This document shows, one piece after another, positions 47,701 through 59,432 of a DNA stretch of 64,000 bases. Position 1 is the first letter of the stretch, and each line of letters begins with the position of its first letter. A program made the translations under genes and the position numbers. The stretch spans positions 2,170,001 to 2,234,000 of the forward strand of contig CM041196.1 of assembly GCA_023078555.1 (NCBI GenBank). Direction: 5' to 3'. Under the pieces are notes generated by a model. That model had not been told where the DNA came from, did not search any database, and was given only the letters and a program-made list of their open reading frames with translations. The DNA is from Ulva prolifera. Taxonomy: Eukaryota > Chlorophyta > Ulvophyceae > Ulvales > Ulvaceae.

Positions 47701-50659
47701 TAGGGTTTGCCTTCCCACGCGACAAGCGCCATGTCCTCAGATAGCAGCATCTGAACAAGAACGTTGATGGAGTGCAACCCCCGCCTAACTCGAGCCGGTT
47801 TCCCCCCTCAGTGAGTCATACGCATGCCACACGCGCACATCGGTGCCGCACCAGTTCGAATCTTGGAAGATGGCCAGGGTGAGGTCCGTCAGCACGGAGC
47901 GCTGCCCGCTGCCTTCCGGTCGCGTAAAAGCCTGCGGGTCCATGACCTCCCCCTGCATGCATGCACCACCATCACCACACCCCTCACACGCCCAGCGCCA
48001 CCTTGCCGCTGCACGAAAGGCGGCCCCAGCGACCGCTCCATGTGTGCGGGCGCGTGATTACACCCTGAACGCCAGCGGCAGCGCATGCATGCACGTGCGC
48101 GAGCGCACGTCCGCTCGCCGCACCCACCTTGGCCGTGGCATGTGAGATATGTCATTGAAAAAGTCAGCGCGCGTAGGTGTAGCATGTAGGCTGCAGCCTC
48201 GAGACGGTGCCGGGACGCACACCATCGGTGAGCTGATACCACGGGAGCGGGGGGAGTTTTGTTTGTTTTTTCTGAGTTTGTTTTTGTTTTTCCCCTTGAA
48301 TGTGCTGGCGACGTGCGCACCCTGAAGAGGCGGCTCTCCCAGTGCGAGCCGGCGGAGGCGCGGCCGAGGTCGTCCTCGAGGGCCGCGCCGCGCAGCGTCG
48401 GGCAGTCGAAGTGGCGGCGGGCGGCGGCCCGCACCTGCGGCGACTGGATGTACGACGCGTTCTCCGTCTGCAGCACGACGTCGAAGTACGGCTCCTTGTA
48501 GCCGGGGAACTCCCCGTACAAGGTCTGGCTAAACGCCTGCACACCAGCGCACGCGTCTGGCGCGGCCGCCACCGGCTGCAGGCACAACGGCAGGCAGGCC
48601 GGCACCCTGCGGAGGGGCGGCCTGTGGGAGCGGCGGCAGAGACCCGGCACTGTGCGCTGTGCGACGCAGCGGGAGGGGAGCCAAACGGACCCTGGCTTTC
48701 GGGCCTCCGATCGTAGCGAGAGGCTGGTGCACTGCTCCGAAACGTTGGGGCGCTGCAGTGAGCTACGGCATATGATGTATGCCATTGGGCCATGCGGACC
48801 CCAGCAAGTCCCCGGCGAAGGTGACAAGGCTCGGCGCATTGCGTGGCAGAGGCACCAGAATCAGTCATGAACATGGTGATTGTGTCAGTAGCAGCGGGTC
48901 CGGGCGCACCAGCGGGTGGATCATCTCGTGGATCATCGTCTCGAGGTCGCTGTGGAAGCGGTCGGGGCCGAAGCGGCACAGCGTGATGATGCCGTAGATC
49001 GGGCGGCCGGTGCGGGCCTCACTGAACCACGTGTACGCAAACGCCGCGGCCGTGAAGCACAGCGGCCCCTGCAGCGACAGGGTGTCCTCGCCCTCCGTCG
49101 TCACCTTGAACACGATGTCCGCGTCGATGCCTGCATGCGCGGCTGTGCTGGGCGTGCTGGGCGTGCTGGGACCGGCTCGGGGTCCTGCGGATCGTAGATC
49201 TGCCCCCCCCCCCCCCCCCCACCCCCTGGCCGCCGCGGCGATGCGGCGGCAGGCTGTCAGGCGCCGATGGCGGCGCAGCTGCGGGTGCTGGTCGGCGCAT
49301 GCATGCGGCCATCTCGAGGCTGCGGTGCCACCATGGCCACAGGCAAGCAAATCGGGTGCGCAGCATGGACGGATGCGAGAGGGCTCCAAGCACAAGCGGG
49401 GAATTGAAGCCGTGCTTGACCGCTACGCTTTGTATCAGGGTGGCCCAGGAGACGGCCCTGTGAGTTGCGTACAGTTGTCTGAAGGGGAGCTGCCAGTTGG
49501 TTCACCCCTTCGGCATGAACACTGTGGTCCCATGCATTCGGAATTGACATTGTCCTCTTAAGGAGTACGGCTCAGTAGATCCAGATTTACAAGGCGGCAG
49601 CGTACCGTCGGTCATGTTGCCGGTGCCGAAGATGTCAGGGATGGGGTTCCCGCGCTCGTCAGGGTACCCCAGCAGCGGCAGCGGGCCCGTCGGATCTCGG
49701 ACCTGCATGCATGCATGAACGCATGGCGGCCGCACGGCAGTGTGTGTGCAGCGCCGCGCAGCAGCTGGAGCAGGAGCTGGGTTTCTGTTGGTGGGCCTGG
49801 GTGTGTTGAACACACGGTGTTTTCGAGGCGGGAGCCGAGTGCCTTTACACGTGGGTTACGTTCACGTCGCGAGGCTACGCAACAGTGGACAGGGTGACGT
49901 GGAAGCGTGATGCATTCACATTGGGGGTGCCCCTGACGTGACTGGGCTGCAATGCTTGCGGCCGCACGCATGTATTGCCTGCCTCCCTGCCTTTGTCCTT
50001 TCAACACACCGGCGTGGTACAGAAGATTGAAAACAATCCACACAGGAAGGGGGGACTTTGTCCTCGTGGCACAGGAAGGGGGGGGGGGGGGGGCTCACGC
50101 GGATGGACCTGGCGAGCACCGCCGCTGCTGCGGGCGCGAGCTTGCCCATCACATACTCTCGGATCTTGGGGCTCGACCAGCGGTTCGGCTCATCGAAGAA
50201 GCCGACCTTGAACGGCCGTGGCGTCGCTGTCGGGTCTGCTGTCACTGTGATGTTGGCTGCCGTGATGCCGGGGTCTGGCTCGTCGATCAGCTCGGCAACA
50301 GGATCGTCGGTGGCGAGAGGGGGAGTGGACGACGTTGGCGCCGCTTCCCGCAGCTGTCTTTTTGCAGATTCGGAGTTGTCTTGTGCGGAGTGATCGACCT
50401 CACGAGGCGAATGTGGTACGTGAATCGGCCTGGGCGTTGGGAGAGAAATGCCCGCCGCAGACAGCTGTTGCCTTCTCCTGTGTGGCTCCAGCGCGAGCAA
50501 GCGGCCGTTTTGAAGCGCAGCAGCGACCGTACACGCTACTTGCGAGAGTATCATAAGGGCTGCTATGCATTGAAGATGCAGAGGTCTGAAGCCTGTAACC
50601 CACGCTAACAACTGTGAGCGAAATGCGTCCAACGCGTGCGCTACAGCGCTACTTCGCAT
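44743..50659 (-). CDS. M8-B: leishmanolysin-like (peptidase M8) surface metalloprotease
   Basis: Nine exons (50099-50659, 49606-49702, 48910-49130, 48321-48536, 47852-47952, 47292-47514, 46296-46440, 45713-45891, 44743-45261) join in frame to 754 codons including the stop. The active site is HEMIHPL, a full HExxH; the distal His is in GSHWESRLF; the Met-turn is GEVMDP. The Cys-rich YDVKYGSGGFNTFGYHAGC exon, a second Cys exon and an EGF-like exon (CSGRGDCFKGACFCHMGWG) follow, then PSGFCGVPECGEWSEGSES, an Asp/Ser/Pro stalk and a hydrophobic end (ALAVAMVAAGAVAAW). The N-terminal hydrophobic segment (LQCIAALMILSQVACTVAAA) starts about 29 residues in, so it may be a signal anchor or the true start may be downstream. 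A secreted or GPI-anchored zinc protease is likely. Its introns carry copies of repeats R1 and R2. Confidence 0.9.
46548..46710. repeat. Dispersed repeat R1, copy 2
   Basis: Begins aacgcgtaacgctgggt and keeps ctaggtact, gttaatcatga, caacaaaga and ctagaccc in the same order as 5152-5310. It lies in the M8-B intron 46441-47291. Confidence 0.65.
49203..49220. repeat. Run of 18 C on the plus strand
   Basis: It lies in the M8-B intron upstream of the active-site exon; on the sense strand it is a G run, opposite to the C runs that follow donors. Confidence 0.85.
49513..49590. repeat. Dispersed repeat R2, copy 3
   Basis: ggtccc, ggaattgacattgtcc, agtacggctca and agatccagatttac keep the R2 order. 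It lies in the M8-B intron 49131-49605, just downstream (sense) of the exon ending at 49606. Confidence 0.6.
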
Positions 50660-51508
50660 GTGCGCAGCAGGACATCACACGTCCTTTTAACGAATGCAGT
50701 TCCTGGACACAAGCCCGAGGCATATTGGATGTCAAACGGGGGTTTCTGTTGTCAGCTTCGCGTCGAAAACGCTCTGTCGAAACATTGCGAGCTGGCGTGC
50801 GCGCGAAGGCGCATCATCTCTGGTTTCGTTTCAGCGTGATGGCTATACGCAAATCGTGACAGGTTTTGAAGAGCGCGGTAATGTGATCAGCTGCATTGTG
50901 GTCGGAGAGCATCTTGCGCAGAGCGTGCAGTACTGCTGCTGCAGCAGCTTGCTCGTGCGCAAAACGGCACCCATGTTGACAGCTGCATCTTGGAGAATCT
51001 GCTCTGACAGACTCTCGAATGATGCACATGTGAATCAATCAGCGCAGTGCTTGAGACGCTGCGCGACAGTGTACATCAGTCATCGTGCACAGTCGGCAAG
51101 GCAGGGCTCTGCTCCACACAATTGGCACAAATCTGCACAATGAAAAACTGCAACGGTGTCACAGAGCTGGGCATGGGAAACATCGTACGTGCAGCCATGC
51201 ACCGCTGCCTCCGCGATGACCTCGCTGGTTGGCACATCTTCACATCATCCGTGCTACTGTGAACTACAGCTGGTAGTTTCCACCATATTTCTTCTTGATA
51301 ACGTATACCAGGCTACTGTCTCTTTGACCGTTCGTTCGACATTCTCTCGCCGGATACAGTTTATTGGCCGTGCTTACGCTACGGGTTCACTGGCCAGCCT
51401 CTGAAGGCCTTGCCACCGCATGTCAGATTTCACTCTGTGATATACAAATCAGCGAAGATGCAGGGAGCAGGCAAAGGCTGCTACGTACTTCCGATGGCAG
51501 TTCATGTG
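50660..51508. other. 5' flank of M8-B
   Basis: About 850 bases between the M8-B start and the stop of the small unknown gene. It has lower GC than the exons and no convincing open frame. The M8-B promoter should lie here; no clear TATA-like element was recognised. Confidence 0.35.
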
Positions 51509-52496
51509 CTAGAGCCAGGTGGTCAGGTACGAGGCGGGATAGCTGTGCGTGTCGACGACGTTGACATGTAAGAACAACACGTCAAGCGCTCTAGATCCAG
51601 TTCTACTGTCGTAGCCACAATCTTGTTCCCACTGCATCGCCCAAACCTGCGACGAAGCTGCCGCACGAGTGCATGAGGAATTGCGACTGTGTACACCGAG
51701 CGTGCATACCTCACAGGCGGCGGTTGTGGTGTGAGTCGAGGGACTGGCGACGCGGGGTGGGGCACGCTCAGGGAGGCACCACCTGCCGTAGACAATTGCA
51801 ATAAAGTAGAGTAAAACTGGATGGACAGTGCGCCCAGAACACTTGTGGGGCAGCGCTAAGAGTGAATGCTCTATATGATGCTTCTAATGGCTGCCAGCCG
51901 TGACATGCTCATCTCTGGAAAGTGAACAGCAGTGGAAAGCACCACAGATGACATCATCAGTGTGTGTACCCGTTACACCTGCAGCCGGCAGTACACACTG
52001 GTACGCCACTGCGGCCCTGAGCCAGCAGCCGTTGCCTGAAAAAGCGGCAGCTCCATAGCAAACCTGTAAAACTTGAGGTCGGCCAGCGGCGGCGGCACAT
52101 CAAAGCCAGCACGCAGAAGCGCAAGGGTCTACATCAACCCCGCACATGCGCCCGGCCATAAGGCAGATCCCGAGCACAGCGACGTGCATGTTCGCCATGC
52201 ATAAGCTGGCCAAAAGCTCAGCTCCAAGCCCGAAAGTCCCACATGAACGTGCGTGAGCCCCGGGGCCGAGCGTGCAGTGGCAGCCACGCTGCGCACTGGA
52301 GCACGCTCTCCTCAAAAGTGCATGCATCACATGCATGTTGTTTCTGCTTGCCGGGAACGGCGCTGCGCCTGCAGCATGGAGCACTCGCTACCAGATCGCC
52401 TCGCGCACATCTTTTCAGCCAACCCATAGGCTCGGCATTCCGTTCCCGCGGGTACGGCATTCCTCCAGGCAGATTCTGTGTGTCGCCGCATTCCAT
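51509..52496 (-). CDS. Small unknown protein between M8-B and M8-C
   Basis: Four exons are seen: 52392-52496 (MECGDTQNLPGGMPYPRERN, then GWLKRCARGDL), 51979-52128 (TLALLRAGFDVPPPLADLKF, then YRFAMELPLFQATAAGSGPQ), 51710-51782 (GASLSVPHPASPVPRLTPQP) and 51509-51590 (ALDVLFLHVNVVDTHSYPAS, then YLTTWL and TAG). The first two join in phase 0 and the last two join through an Arg codon; the middle junction needs a donor a few codons inside the second exon (for example ACC A|gtgtgt). The product would be about 130-140 residues. I recognise no family. It lies just downstream of M8-C, whose stop is only 128 bases away, so the two genes are tightly packed. Confidence 0.5.
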
Positions 52497-52623
52497 TGTG
52501 GCTCCGCGGCGCTTGTTCTCTGTGCACCCAGCAGCACAGCACCCAGCAGCGCCGCACGCGCGCCCCGGCCTTGCTGTGACATCACATCCGGAGCGAACCC
52601 GCCCCCGACGCCGTGGTGCCGCA

Positions 52624-54826
52624 TCACCACAGCCACGCCGCAAACACGGCAGCCGCAGCCGCCGCGGCCGCTGCCGCGCCGACCGCGGATCCGCCGGGAG
52701 GCACTGCCGCAAGGCTGCCTGCAGGGGCGGGGGAGCCGATGGGGGTGGGTGGACTGGGGTTGGCGGTCTCTGGGGTGGTGCTGCCGCTGCAGGCAACGCC
52801 GCGGTCGTCGCTGCCCTCAGACCACTCCCCGCACTCCGGCACGCCGCAGAACCCTGACGCCGGGCAGGGGTCCCCCTGCAAGCGGACGCCTCGTTCGGCA
52901 AGTGTTCCAAGGAGTCTGTGTCGAAGGGGGGAGCGATCAGGGGTGTGGCATAGCAGGACACGTGCATGCATGGACACTGTGCGCCGGCATTGGGACACAA
53001 GATGGTATGGCTACTATGTAGGCATGAATGCATGAAGCAGAGCATCAATAGAGCAGTGCCACCTATTGTTCCCGCGCAGCCTGCGTCGGCTCCCGCTTGT
53101 GGTACTTTTCTCTCTCATGAGCACTTTGCATTGCGGGAGAAGGCACATTCGCAAAGGCCGGCAACGGCGAACCATTCGCCAAGGCCGGTACACACTTAGG
53201 CTAGCAGATTTGGAATTGTTTTCTGGGGGGGGGGTCTCACGTCGGGGCAACTGACGACACAGATGGACTTGCTGCAGTCCTCGCCGCCCCAGCCACTGTG
53301 GCAGAAGCAGCGGCCGTTGAGGCAGTCGCCGTTGCCGCTGCAGTCGCTCAGCTTGGAGCCGAGGCACGTCAGCAGCCCGGGGTCGCCGCACATCAGCTCC
53401 TCGTCCGGGCAGTCCATCGAGCCTGCACACCACGCCCCAACTGTGCAGAGGCTCTGTCTGATGCACTGGCCCTGACAGCGGGGCTCATCAAGGTTCCGAA
53501 ACATATTACTTCGTAACAAATCTCAAACTTTCATGGGCGGCCACGTCTGGTCCCCCCGCAACCACCGCCTTCTTTCCATGCCTGAGCATGCCGGGCCAGG
53601 CCAATTCAAAGAGCAGCAGCGCTGGGCAGCAGGCGGCACTGGGAAAGAGCAGGAGGGAACAAAACGCCCATGCATGCATGAAGAGGAAGCGAAAACAGCC
53701 TGGCAGCAACACAACAGGGAATATCGGCAGCGGCTTCGGCCAGGAGGTGAATGCAGATGACTACGGCGGAGCAAGGGCGGGGGGGGGGGGGGGGCATACT
53801 GGCGTCGCAGGGCTCGCCGTCGACGAGCACGGCTCCACTCGCAGAGCACCGCATTTCCACGCAACCGCTGGCAGAGAAGCCCGTCGCCGACGATTGCACC
53901 AGGCACCGCTGGCCTTCGCCGGTGCCCTGGCAGTCGGCGTTCGCCTCAAACTGCACACCACCCCCGGCCGCGTGAACTCAGGCGCCCGCTTGCACTGACG
54001 AGCGTGCGCAGGTGCATGTGCGCATGCGTACGGTGATGTTTGTTTTCCTCTTTTGCATCGCGGACAGCACACGATGAACATGCGCATGTCCGCATGATCA
54101 CATCAGAGGATGCACAGCACTGCCGGCCACTCCGACGACTAGCACTGAGCGAGCATGAATACGTGCTGGGGGCAAAAAGGCCCAGACGAGCTTGCGCCGT
54201 GATTGCACGCTTGCTTCGCACAACAGAACTGGCACGCAGCCACTGCAGCGGACTCCACGTGGCGCGCGCACGCATGCGGGCGATGCATGCGGCGCGGCAC
54301 ACCTGGTACATGTGCCAGAAGCCGTCCCAGGGCTCTTCGTTGAGACAGCGGCCCTCCCCGGAGTGGTCGTGCAGGCAGATCTCGGAGGCGGCGTCCTGTG
54401 GGGAGCAGAGGTAGCGCGCCGCCGCCGTGTCCTGCATCGCTCCCTCGTACGTGCCCGTCACAAACTCGCAGCCGGCCTTGTACCCGAACGAGTTGAAGCC
54501 CGCGCTGCCGTACTTCACGTCGTACCTGCACCGCAGCTGCTGCTGTGCCGAATGCTGCAACCGTGCGGCTATCTCTGCTGCGCTCTGCGGTTGCATACAC
54601 CCATCAAACCGACGAGCACCATGGTCTGCCTCAAGAAAAGCATACGCCCAAAAAAAGGTGCCTCCGATGTTTCATAGGCATGACCACAACATCCTGTGTT
54701 GACAGTATGGGGTCCCTGGAAACCATCGCGCGGCGGCTCGAGGTGAAGCACGGGACAGGTCATGCCCTGGATGCATGATGTGCATTCTGCAGATAACGGT
54801 GTAGACGGCGAGGCAGAGGGGGGGGG

Positions 54827-54861
<35 letters not shown>

Positions 54862-57080
54862 ACCAGTTAGTGTCCTGCAGGAGGGCGAGGCTGACGTCTG
54901 TGAGGACGTGGCGGTTGTGGTGCAGCACGCTCCCGGAGTCCCCTGCGTCGAGCATCTCCCCCTGCACGCACCCACCCACCTGCACTCGCTGCAGCGATGA
55001 CGGCGGCTCAGGCATACGGTGTAGGTGGACTCTGGAAATGCATGCAGATAGATTCTGCGGCGCTACCTGCCTCTATGCCTCTGCCCTTGTGACACCCATG
55101 CGTGCAGTCACACAGGTGGAGATCAACACAGGCGTGAAGCGGTCCGGCGCGGCCGCAAAGCTATGAGAGCACGGCCGCGCGGCTGCAATGCGGCAGGGCT
55201 CGCTGACGTGGCAGGCGGGGCCATAAGCACGTGCCTGACAGGCGTGGACGGGCTGAATGAAACGTCGATTACGTCGCCTTGCAGCATTCTCAGGGCTGCC
55301 ATCCAGACATTACACCTAAATACTTGGTGTGAGCACATGTGATTGGGTCCAACGATCTAACACTGGCTGGGAGCGCCTGCTGCGCCTGCTGCGCCTGCTG
55401 CGCCTGCTGTGGCTGGTAGCGCACCTGGAAGATGCGCTCTTCCCAGTGAGCCCCCGCGGTGCCGGAGCCGCCGTCGTCCTCAAACGGCGCCCCCTCCAGG
55501 CTCGGGCACGCAAACTGCTGCCGCGTGGAGGTCAGCACGTTGGGCGTCTTGATGATGGTGCGGGATGTCGTGAAGTCCGCCGGCCCGCCCGTGCCCCCCG
55601 GGTAGCCCGGGAAGACGGGGAACATCACACCGATGAAACCCTGCACCGCAGCCTCGCGTCGGCGGTGGCGGCGTGAGGGGTCGGCAGGGAGCGGTCTCGC
55701 GTGCGCTGGGGTCCCCATGCATACTGGCCGCGCCGGCGCCTTCAAGCAGCCGCGGTGCCACTGCTATGTGTGCAAGCTCAGGAAACAAATCGCGCCACTA
55801 CAACGTTACCATACGCAGGTCGGGTTGAGTGCACCTGTGAGGGTGACTGCGGTGCTGCCCGCCTCTCTGACGTTGGCCTTGTGGCACGGAGTGCTCGCCG
55901 CGATCACGTGCACAGCACGCACAGCACACGCAGCATGCGAAGCAGGGGGGGGGGGGGGGGGGGGGGGGGGCGCACGAGGGCGTGCAGGATCTCGTGGACG
56001 ATGGTCGTGAGGTCGTAGTAGAAGTTGTTCTCGTCAACGCGGCACAGCCGGATGACTCCGTAGAGCGGGCGCGCCGTAATGTACTCATGCATGAGCGGCG
56101 ACGCGCTCGCCACGACCGCCGCGCACTCCTCTGAGTCCGCAGGGTTCGACGTCACCTTGAGCAGCACGTCGGCGTCGATCCCTGCATGCATGCATACCAT
56201 GCATTGTGTCGGCCGGCACACCCCAGACCCACGCCACCCTGCGCGTGGCGAACTGTGGAGCTCTCATGCAGGCATGTGCTCGGCCAAGCGGGTTGTGAGG
56301 CGCGCCATGCGTGCGTTTACCTGAGCGCTGAAGACTCGACAGGCGGGCGTCTGATGGGCGGGTGCCTGGTCTCGCGCCGCACATGTGATACATGCAGCTC
56401 TTCGAGCGCCCGCTCGGCAGCTGCAGGCGCACTGGGGCAGGGGTCTACGGGGGAGGCGGTGTTCACGTCGCGCTCCCAAGGGACGCATGAAGCGCATGCA
56501 CGACAAGGAATACCAATATAAAGAGCACAGGCCGCATGCACGGCAGAGCGCCACGGCATGCATGCGGGAGGCGCACCCCCCGTGGGCGCGGGCAGGAACA
56601 CCCCCTCTTCGTCGGGGATGCCGTCAAACACGAGGGGGCCGCTCGGCGTGCGCACACGCATGGAGCGCGCGAGCATCGCGCCCGTCGCGGGCAGCAGCTT
56701 CTCCATGATGTACGCCTGTTGTGTCGCGCTGCGCGACGAGTCCAGGCGGTTGAAGAACGCGAGCTTCAGCGGCCGCTTCGCAGTGATGAAGTCCGTGGTG
56801 GGGCCGTCCGGCATGCCTCCGGCGTTGGCCGAGACCGTCGTGTGGTCGATGCCCGCGGCGTCGAGGTCGGCGGCTAGCTCGGTGATGTAGAAGGCGATGG
56901 AGCTGCGGATGGCGGTGGTGTCTTGGAGGCGGCGGGAGTGGAGTGTTGTGCGGAAGTCCTTGCTGTTGGTGGCCATCTGTTCGCCATTGATGACGGTGCC
57001 GACCTTGAGGCGGCGCTGCGGCTTGGCGGCGTGGGCGCCGGGGAGGAGAGCGAGGAGGGCGACAGCGGCGACAGTGATAC
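52624..57080 (-). CDS. M8-C: leishmanolysin-like (peptidase M8) surface metalloprotease, start unresolved
   Basis: Eight exons (56577-57080, 55976-56181, 55425-55640, 54864-54961, 54303-54525, 53800-53950, 53241-53422, 52624-52875) give at least 609 residues. The first one begins inside the signal peptide (ITVAAVALLALLPGAHAAKP), so the ATG must be in a separate upstream exon, probably in 57082-57260. The active site is HEILHAL, a full HExxH; the distal His is in GAHWEERIFQ; the Met-turn reads GEMLDAG, with Met one place earlier than in M8-A and M8-B. YDVKYGSAGFNSFGY, a second Cys exon, an EGF-like exon (CSGNGDCLNGRCFCHSGWG) and a short Pro/Gly stalk follow, ending in a poly-Ala hydrophobic tail (VFAAWLW). 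The intron that splits the exon before VR in M8-A and M8-B is absent here. Confidence 0.88.
54830..54857. repeat. Run of 28 G (sense-strand C tract after an M8-C donor)
   Basis: On the sense strand the donor at 54863 reads GTACTG and then runs into C for 28 bases, with a further 11-base tract beyond one T. It directly follows the Met-turn exon. Confidence 0.9.
55945..55970. repeat. Run of 26 G (sense-strand C tract after an M8-C donor)
   Basis: On the sense strand the donor at 55975 reads GTGCG followed by 26 C. It directly follows the active-site exon. Confidence 0.9.
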
Positions 57081-57836
57081 CTGTATGCAAATACAGTTGA
57101 CCGCCAGGGGGATGGGCTCGCAAATGTCTCACACATGTGTGGTGTTGCGCTGCAGCAGCTGCCACGCCTCTACAGCCCGCCGGGAATCCCTCGCACTGTT
57201 TGGAAAGATTCCGCGGTCATTTCAGTTGACAGAACGGGTTGGCCTGGGCTACTAAAGTGGCCTGTAGATGCCTGGCAGTGCAGCTGTGACAAGCGTCAGA
57301 AGTAGTCATACGTGTCGAGGTCTCAGCGGCAGAGGAGATGGCATGGATCAAAGATGGACGACAGCGTCTAAAATGACGTCGTTGAGTTGTGGATGATGTT
57401 TTTGGTGAGTGAGGACTGCGCGTTGACTCGCATGGTCTACTGCAGGTCATGTACGCGACGGGATGCTCCGGAGGTGTCACTGCTTTCGTTATGCATCCTA
57501 GAGAACAGTGCCCGCGACCAGGTGGACCGTTAGATGCTATCTCATGGATTTCTCATTGGCATCGTGCGCAGTTCAGCCCGGTGGTCAGCGATGGCGAGTG
57601 CATGCTCACGTAACCATGATGTTGTACTTGGCCACCAAGGGCGACAGGCGAGCGTGCTGGCAAGCAGTGCGCGCCAAGTGTGAAGTATATGCGTCATATA
57701 CTTGGAAGTGGTGAGTTGGGCAGGTTTTAAAAGGCGTCAATTGCAACATCGCGGCAGGTTGCACCTTGCTCGCCCTGTCTGCACTGCAGCGCCCTCTGCC
57801 ACCACATATACCACGCCTCGCGTCTAAACACCACAC
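57081..57836. other. 5' flank of M8-C
   Basis: It should hold the first exon of M8-C. An ATG at about 57136 opens a frame (MCETFASPSPWRS) but its phase does not fit the acceptor at 57080 unless an unseen donor is used. No other gene is evident. Confidence 0.3.
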
Positions 57837-58011
57837 CTCGTATCAAGCCATCGTTGAGCCTGCCCATTTGTTTGTCTTCAGGAGAGCTTGGTTTGACCTT
57901 GTTGATCTGGTGACCCCCGCCGCTGGAATCACAGGCAGATGATTGTACGGCCATCCCAGGCACGCTTGTTCGGGTCACGGGCAAGTTGCTGACAATGAGA
58001 GCTGGGGAATC
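57837..58011 (-). CDS. Candidate internal exon of an unknown gene
   Basis: After a ttcaag acceptor the frame reads DSPALIVSNLPVTRTSVPGM, then SGGGHQINKVKPSSPEDKQM and GRLNDGLIR, and ends at a gtgtgg donor. The composition looks coding. Neighbouring exons could be among pieces at 58380-58620, but several frames are possible there. No family recognised. Confidence 0.35.
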
Positions 58012-59260
58012 CTTGAACAGTGAAATATGTTTGCGTCAGTGAGTATGGCGATGTTGTTGTTTGCTGGCCTGAGCACTGCGCAGCACCGACACAACGAGGC
58101 AACTTTGCAACAAACTCACACGGCACTATCGCTATCACTTGTAAGACTACCTAGGCATCTATGTGCCTTATACATTGTTGTGTCTTTTGCCCTATGAAGA
58201 CATGCATTTCCGTATCACAGGCATGCCACAGATCGCCTGCCTGCCTCGAGCTCACACCGCGGCACCACATGCGAGGTCAGCTGCTCTGGACAGTCACCAA
58301 CACGCGCATACTGCATCGCCACATGCATTGGTGGCCCGATTTCAAACAAGCTTAGGTCCAGCTATTACACTCATACATGCAGCTGCAGGAGTGAGTGTGC
58401 ACAGGTCTGTCGCACCAAAGCTTCCTTTGCAACGGACCTGGTAGTCACCGAGTCCCTGTAGACAGCGTCTGTCGACGTCACCTTCCACGAGCTTGGAAGA
58501 GTAAAGTCGTGCGCAGCAGGAGCCAAAGAGCACCACCACCTTGCACTGGTCGTGGTGCGCACAGGGATGGTGTGCACGCGACGTCGACGTCAGGTCAGAA
58601 GGCGACCAGATGAGCTCGGCATACTCATGGATCTGTTCTGCCAGCCGGTGTCCGTATGGCCAAAGTACACCCTTGCAACTCGTGCTCGCGCGCCGGAGAT
58701 CTCTAGAGTGATGCCCAAGAGTGTATCTCATATGAAACGTGTCTCTGCCCGAACGCGATCACAGCCAGTGGGCTCGAGCTCGCAAATCTGCGTACGTGCG
58801 GTCACACACCAGCCCAGCAGTCGGCGCCGTAGATTACAGCTAGAGATAGCGGGAGATAACAAGACCGTCACGGCCACTTCCGACATGCGGGGGTCGGCCT
58901 AACTGCAGCTCACGGCCTCCTGATCATGAGCTCAGCTGAGGCCTGTGTGACAGCATATGCATACATGCTGGGGGGCTTCAGCTGTGCACAAGATTGATAA
59001 TCAAGGCATACTTCTGAGGTCGCTGCGCAGCTGCCATTCCCCAGAGCAGAAGCTGGCGCTGCGCCCTGCGTCCACGCCAGCAGGTGGGCTTGCAAGCCAT
59101 ATGCTCTCGGGCCCTTGCATATGGAACAGCAACAGAGCAGACTCAGAGTCATACAATGGTATGTGCTCCAACCACACAGTTGATGCAATGACCCGGCCAA
59201 CGTTGTTTACACACATTTGCACCACAGCACCATGGCCACGCTCCTCTCAGGTCAGGGTAC

Positions 59261-59432
59261 GTCGGAAGGTGGTTGCCGTGGACGCCGTTGCCACCGGCAG
59301 CCGCAAACATGGCCGCGTATGCGGCTGCCGGTGGCCACGAGGGCAGCGGGTGATATGGCGGTACGGGCGGGGGACAGGCAGCAGTGCAATCCGCCGGCTC
59401 CAGCCGCTCCACCCCAAACGAGCGCGCCACAT
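59261..59432 (-). CDS. Candidate Pro/Ala-rich exon of an unknown gene
   Basis: The frame reads VARSFGVERLEPADCTAACP, then PYHPLPSWPPAAAYAAMFAA and GGNGVHGNHLP before a gtaccc donor, with third positions mostly G or C as in the proven exons. It may belong with another exon-like piece near 60030-60100 (MASVRGHVTEMLQRHAWVSG, then gtgagc). The gene would lie between M8-C and M8-D; the chain could not be closed. Confidence 0.35.
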
